From: Diphasiastrum complanatum
Taxonomy: Eukaryota > Streptophyta > Lycopodiopsida > Lycopodiales > Lycopodiaceae
Direction of reading: 5' to 3'
DNA length: 64,000 bases
Assembly (NCBI GenBank): GCA_029204225.1
Contig: CM055102.1
Location: 10,925,245 to 10,989,244, forward strand
Below are positions 60,641-64,000 of this stretch, one piece after another. A program made the position numbers and the translations under genes. The notes below the pieces were generated by a model. That model saw nothing but the letters and a program-made list of their open reading frames with translations, had not been told where the DNA came from and did no database searches. The first letter of the stretch is position 1, and each line of letters begins with the position of its first letter.

Positions 60641-61041
60641 ATAAAAAATGCGTAAAAAATAGCGCGCGCATTTTTATTGGGATGTTCTTGGAGAAGCGAT
60701 GTTTGTGAATTGTTTTTAAAACAATATTTTATTCAACATTTGGATCAAACAACAAACTAAGCATGAGGTACTTTTCATTCATAAACTACTTTTCATTTTA
60801 TATTTTATTGCATTACTTCATGTCCATTATGAATGACAATACTTTATTGCATTGCTTTGTGCACATCATAAGTTTCATTTAGATTTTTATATATGATATC
60901 GATTGTTGTTTTGAAATCCGACATTGCACATGGTTTTAATTTCTTAGTTAGTTATTACGTCAATCCACATCTCTAAATTTGACATTGCAATTTTTGAAAA
61001 AAAAACATTGCACATATAAAAGCAATGGCAATATAGCACGA
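60641..61041. other. Unassigned A/T-rich region
   Basis: Nothing recognised. Confidence 0.4.
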
Positions 61042-61242
61042 TCATTTGCAATAATAATATTTTTCATAATATGAATTAAACTCAACTCTATTAGGTTCTT
61101 GTCCCTCAAATGGGTTTGTGGATGGCTCCTGTATTTGGGCCCACATTCGGTAGAACCTATGATGTTTGATTTGTTCAGCTACAGGGGACCTGACCTCGTA
61201 TGGATAATCGTCTGGAATTTCAGGGTCTTTTTGTTGGTCCAT
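61042..61242 (-). CDS. Short open frame, unrecognised
   Basis: 66 codons of ordinary composition (MDQQKDPEIPDDYPYEVRSP), ending NSYYEKYYYCK. No family recognised; could be a scrap of a transposon or gene, or chance. Confidence 0.2.
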   Translation of the reverse strand: MDQQKDPEIPDDYPYEVRSPVAEQIKHHRFYRMWAQIQEPSTNPFEGQEPNRVEFNSYYEKYYYCK

Positions 61243-61274
61243 TGAGTATTGGTATGAGTTTTTCTATTGGGTAT

Positions 61275-61345
61275 ATGTTTTTGGTGTTTTTAGATTTTTT
61301 AAAATTTTTGGTGTTTTTGGATTTTTGGTATTTTTGGATTTTTTA
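61275..61345 (+). repeat. T-rich degenerate repeat
   Basis: Four to five copies of TTTTTGGTGTTTTTGGATTT-like units. Confidence 0.7.
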
Positions 61346-61509
61346 GAGGGTTGAAGGAAGTGAAAGTGGAGACTCAGTATGAAAATTGCTTTCTAGTGGT
61401 ATGAGTTTTATTATTATTTTTTTCAGCCTCTAAGGCTTTGGGGGAGATGGTGGTTCAATCGAAATGCCAATCAGAGGTGTCGTTTGAAAGTTATGTGGTT
61501 TGGCATGGA

Positions 61510-61880
61510 GTTAGTCGGTTGAGATGGTGAAAAATCTCGTCGGTCGAGATCTGACGCGAACCCGTCGATCGAGATCTGATCGAAAACCCGTTGGTCGAGA
61601 TCAAACGCAAACTTGTCGGTCGAGATCTGACGCAAACCCGTCGGTCGAGATCTGATCGAAAACCTGTCAATCGAGACCTGACGCGAACCTGTCGGTCAAG
61701 ATCTGACGCGAATCCATTGGTCAAGATCTGACGCAAACTCGTCGGTCGAGATCTAATCGAAAACCCGCCGGTCGAGATCCGATGCGAACCCGTCGATCGA
61801 GATCTGACGCGAACCCATCGGTTGAGATTTGAAAAACAGCGTCGGTTGAGATTTGAAAAAAATTGTCAGTTGAGAAGTGT
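61510..61880 (+). repeat. Minisatellite of 25/26-bp units
   Basis: About fifteen units with consensus GTCGGTCGAGATCTGACGC followed by AAACCC. A 26-bp variant with GATCTGATCGAAAACCC recurs among the 25-bp units; the last three units decay to GTCGGTTGAGATTTGAAAAA. The period is not a multiple of three, so the open frames crossing it are not a protein. Confidence 0.92.
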
Positions 61881-61920
61881 GTATGTATTGTGTATTGCAT
61901 TTTGAATTTAAGATAATAAA

Positions 61921-62116
<196 letters not shown>

Positions 62117-62149
62117 GTGTGTGAGTGTGTTTTGATGAAGATTTATAAT

Positions 62150-63030
62150 AGTAGATGTTGGCTGATTCTGACGAATCCCCAAGATACTCGGACAGAGCAA
62201 CTCAAGAGCACCTCTCACCTTAGACTGAGGAGGTCTATGAGAAGACGAGACTAACGAAGACTGAGAGCCGAGAAATACTAGCTAGGAAAGACATGCAAGA
62301 ACTGTGTAAGCCTCATGGTGAATCCCGAAAGATGGAATGACCATGTAGGAACTAGTATTTCTAGGCAAATGTATAAATGCAAGTAGACCCCTCTTAAAGA
62401 AATAGAGTGAGCCACCTTTTGATGGTGACATTATTCCACTTGGAGAGCATTATTCCACTTGTATTGTGAAAGAGCATTATTCCACTTGTAAATTGTGAAA
62501 TGTGGAACTTCCACTAGGATGCCACCTAAGGAGCTCTCTTGCTTATTTAAGAGACTCCGTCTTTGAGTAGAGGAGCTTTTTGCATTGTATCTACTACATG
62601 CTTAATAAGAAGATTTCCCATGAGTTTGATGCTACACTAAGCTCCTTGATCATGGTGGTTTTCTTGAGTGATACCCCTATGATCATGCCCTTCCATTCAT
62701 ATTGTGTGTGGTTGTGGATTTAGATTGGATTAGTTTTCTTGATTTCCTAGTTGTGGATTAGATTTCATGTTTTCTTGTGGATTAATGTAGGAGCCAGCAT
62801 TCAAGTAGACTAAATAGGCTAGAAATGTGGCATAAATCTTGCATATTCTCTAACATTCTAGTTCTTGATGTTCTTGGGATGTCCAAGAATCAAAAGACTG
62901 GTTAGTTTCTTGATTCTTGGACTTCTAACATGCTGTAGATTAGTTTTTGTTTCTTGTTTTGTCAATTTAGTAAAGCAGTGTAGGATCTGATTTTAGTTCA
63001 TTTTGTAGCAAAGTAGAAGTAGGAATCCAT
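62150..63030 (+). repeat. Dispersed repeat (possible LTR), copy 2
   Basis: Inverted relative to the copy at 32064-32872. Starts TGTTGGCTGATTCTGACG (62156). Contains a local triplication of GCATTATTCCACTTG near 62430-62490 absent from the other copy. Confidence 0.75.
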
Positions 63031-63089
63031 CGTTGTTCAACTGAGCAATAACGTAGATCATTTGTTGAACGCATTGTCCTGTATTTTGG

Positions 63090-63250
63090 TTGATGATGCA
63101 TGTGCATTCAGTTCAAGAGTGACCCATCCGGATGTCCTCTGACAGGCAGGACAATACTACAATGATTATCTGTCCCTTCTGCCCAATCTGGGCCTTAAAA
63201 CAAGAAAGGTAATCTCAAGAAGTGCCCACAGTCTCTGCTGGTAGGTCGAA
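63090..63250 (-). repeat. Dispersed repeat, second copy of the 23.9-kb sequence
   Basis: Reverse complement of about 23888-24050, lying 60 bases beyond the 62.2-63.0 kb repeat and in a consistent orientation with it, so both may belong to one larger element. Confidence 0.7.
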
Positions 63251-64000
63251 GAAGAAAGAAACAAAGAAGGACTAGTTAATAGATTCTATAGGCTCTGAAG
63301 ATGTCAACATTTGGCACCGTTGCTGCTTGAACTCCACACCTCATAAACCCACACATTAGAGGAGTTCCAAGCCCCAAAAGGGCTGTTTGTCAAGATGCTT
63401 TTAATGACTATTCAACAATTCAATGTATATTGGCCCAATATTTTTACACCTGTGAAAGAACGTAACATTGTTTGTCAGTATGAAAAAATTTGGAGTTTTT
63501 CGGTAATATTTTGAACATTTTGAAACTCCCGCTAGGCATGGTTTGGAGTTGTGATTTGACAATACTTGCTGCCCGCAAGACTCCTATCTGCCCGACTCTT
63601 AAAGCTTAGTAGTAATATATTTTGAGCAAAGCATAGTTAAACAAACTTACATGTTTTAAAGAGGGCCGACCTACAAGAAGCTGCAAAACATCATCTACAA
63701 CAACATCAGCCATTAAACTACAGATGAGTAGAACAACAATAAATTTTATAGACATTTTTGATATTTCTATCAAATCATAATCAATATGTGATCATTCCAA
63801 TGTATTCTACGCGAAGAGTCGATCATTTTTGCTTTTTATCTCATCTCCATCCGAGTTCAAATAAGAAAGTTATGGCTAATGAAAGATTTTGATGATGTGG
63901 CATATTGCCATGATGCAAGAATAGACCAGTTTTTCCTACCAGAATGTAGATTCTCGCATGGTGGAGATATTCCAATGGATTCTACATGAAGAGTAGATCA
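63251..64000. other. Unassigned region with a short direct repeat
   Basis: No coding motif. ATTCCAATG-ATTCTAC-GAAGAGT-GATCA occurs at 63794-63825 and again at 63969-64000, about 175 bases apart; the window ends inside the second copy. Confidence 0.45.

Noticed and set aside
61491-61877. Repetitive Asp-Arg/Arg-Ser peptide coded by the 25/26-bp minisatellite
   Set aside because: The unit length is not a multiple of three, so no stable repeat protein could be maintained.
61510-61880. CRISPR-like array
   Set aside because: Units are contiguous without unique spacers, diverged, and the context is plant nuclear DNA.

Overview
This is a nuclear chromosome segment from a land plant. Three things show it: most of the window is decayed LTR retrotransposons whose primer-binding sites match plant initiator tRNA-Met (or, once, tRNA-Asp); the one clearly intact gene is a plant-type oligopeptide transporter (OPT family) interrupted by short GT-AG introns; and there are no bacterial or organellar operons. 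The species cannot be fixed from this sequence.

Layout. 0.1-6.1 kb: a truncated, pseudogenised Ty1/copia element (copia A, + strand). 6.2-6.7 kb: a very short TRIM-like LTR element whose right LTR contains a tRNA-like sequence with pol III A and B boxes. 6.7-17.4 kb: a second copia (copia B, + strand) directly joined to that LTR at the primer-binding site; a Ty3/gypsy chromovirus (9.5-16.0 kb) is nested in its RNase H region with a 5-bp target duplication, and a later 1.7-kb inversion cut through both elements. 17.9-22.3 kb: a minus-strand copia (copia D) with both LTRs but a deleted middle. 22.8-23.9 kb: a broken SWIM zinc-finger gene or transposase. 26.4-30.4 kb: copia C, same family as A and B, with two large internal deletions. 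32.1-32.9 and 62.2-63.0 kb: inverted copies of one dispersed repeat. 34.4-38 kb: minus-strand Ty3/gypsy remains (gag and protease, Asp-tRNA-type primer site). 39-45.4 kb: unrecognised single-copy-looking coding remains, including a spliced reading frame at 44.1-45.4 kb. 49.7-54.1 kb: the OPT gene on the minus strand with seven coding exons (761 residues). 57.1-60.1 kb: another minus-strand copia (copia E). 60.0-62.1 kb: GACGTC-rich DNA, a 25/26-bp minisatellite and a long GA tract.

Only the OPT gene looks functional; it would encode a plasma-membrane proton-coupled transporter for peptides or metal chelates. All retroelement polyproteins seen carry stops, frameshifts or large deletions, so none looks autonomous. 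The most unusual objects are the tRNA-bearing short LTR and its joint with copia B, the inversion through two nested elements, LTRs that appear to have swallowed an older primer-binding site, and the unrecognised spliced gene at 44-45 kb.
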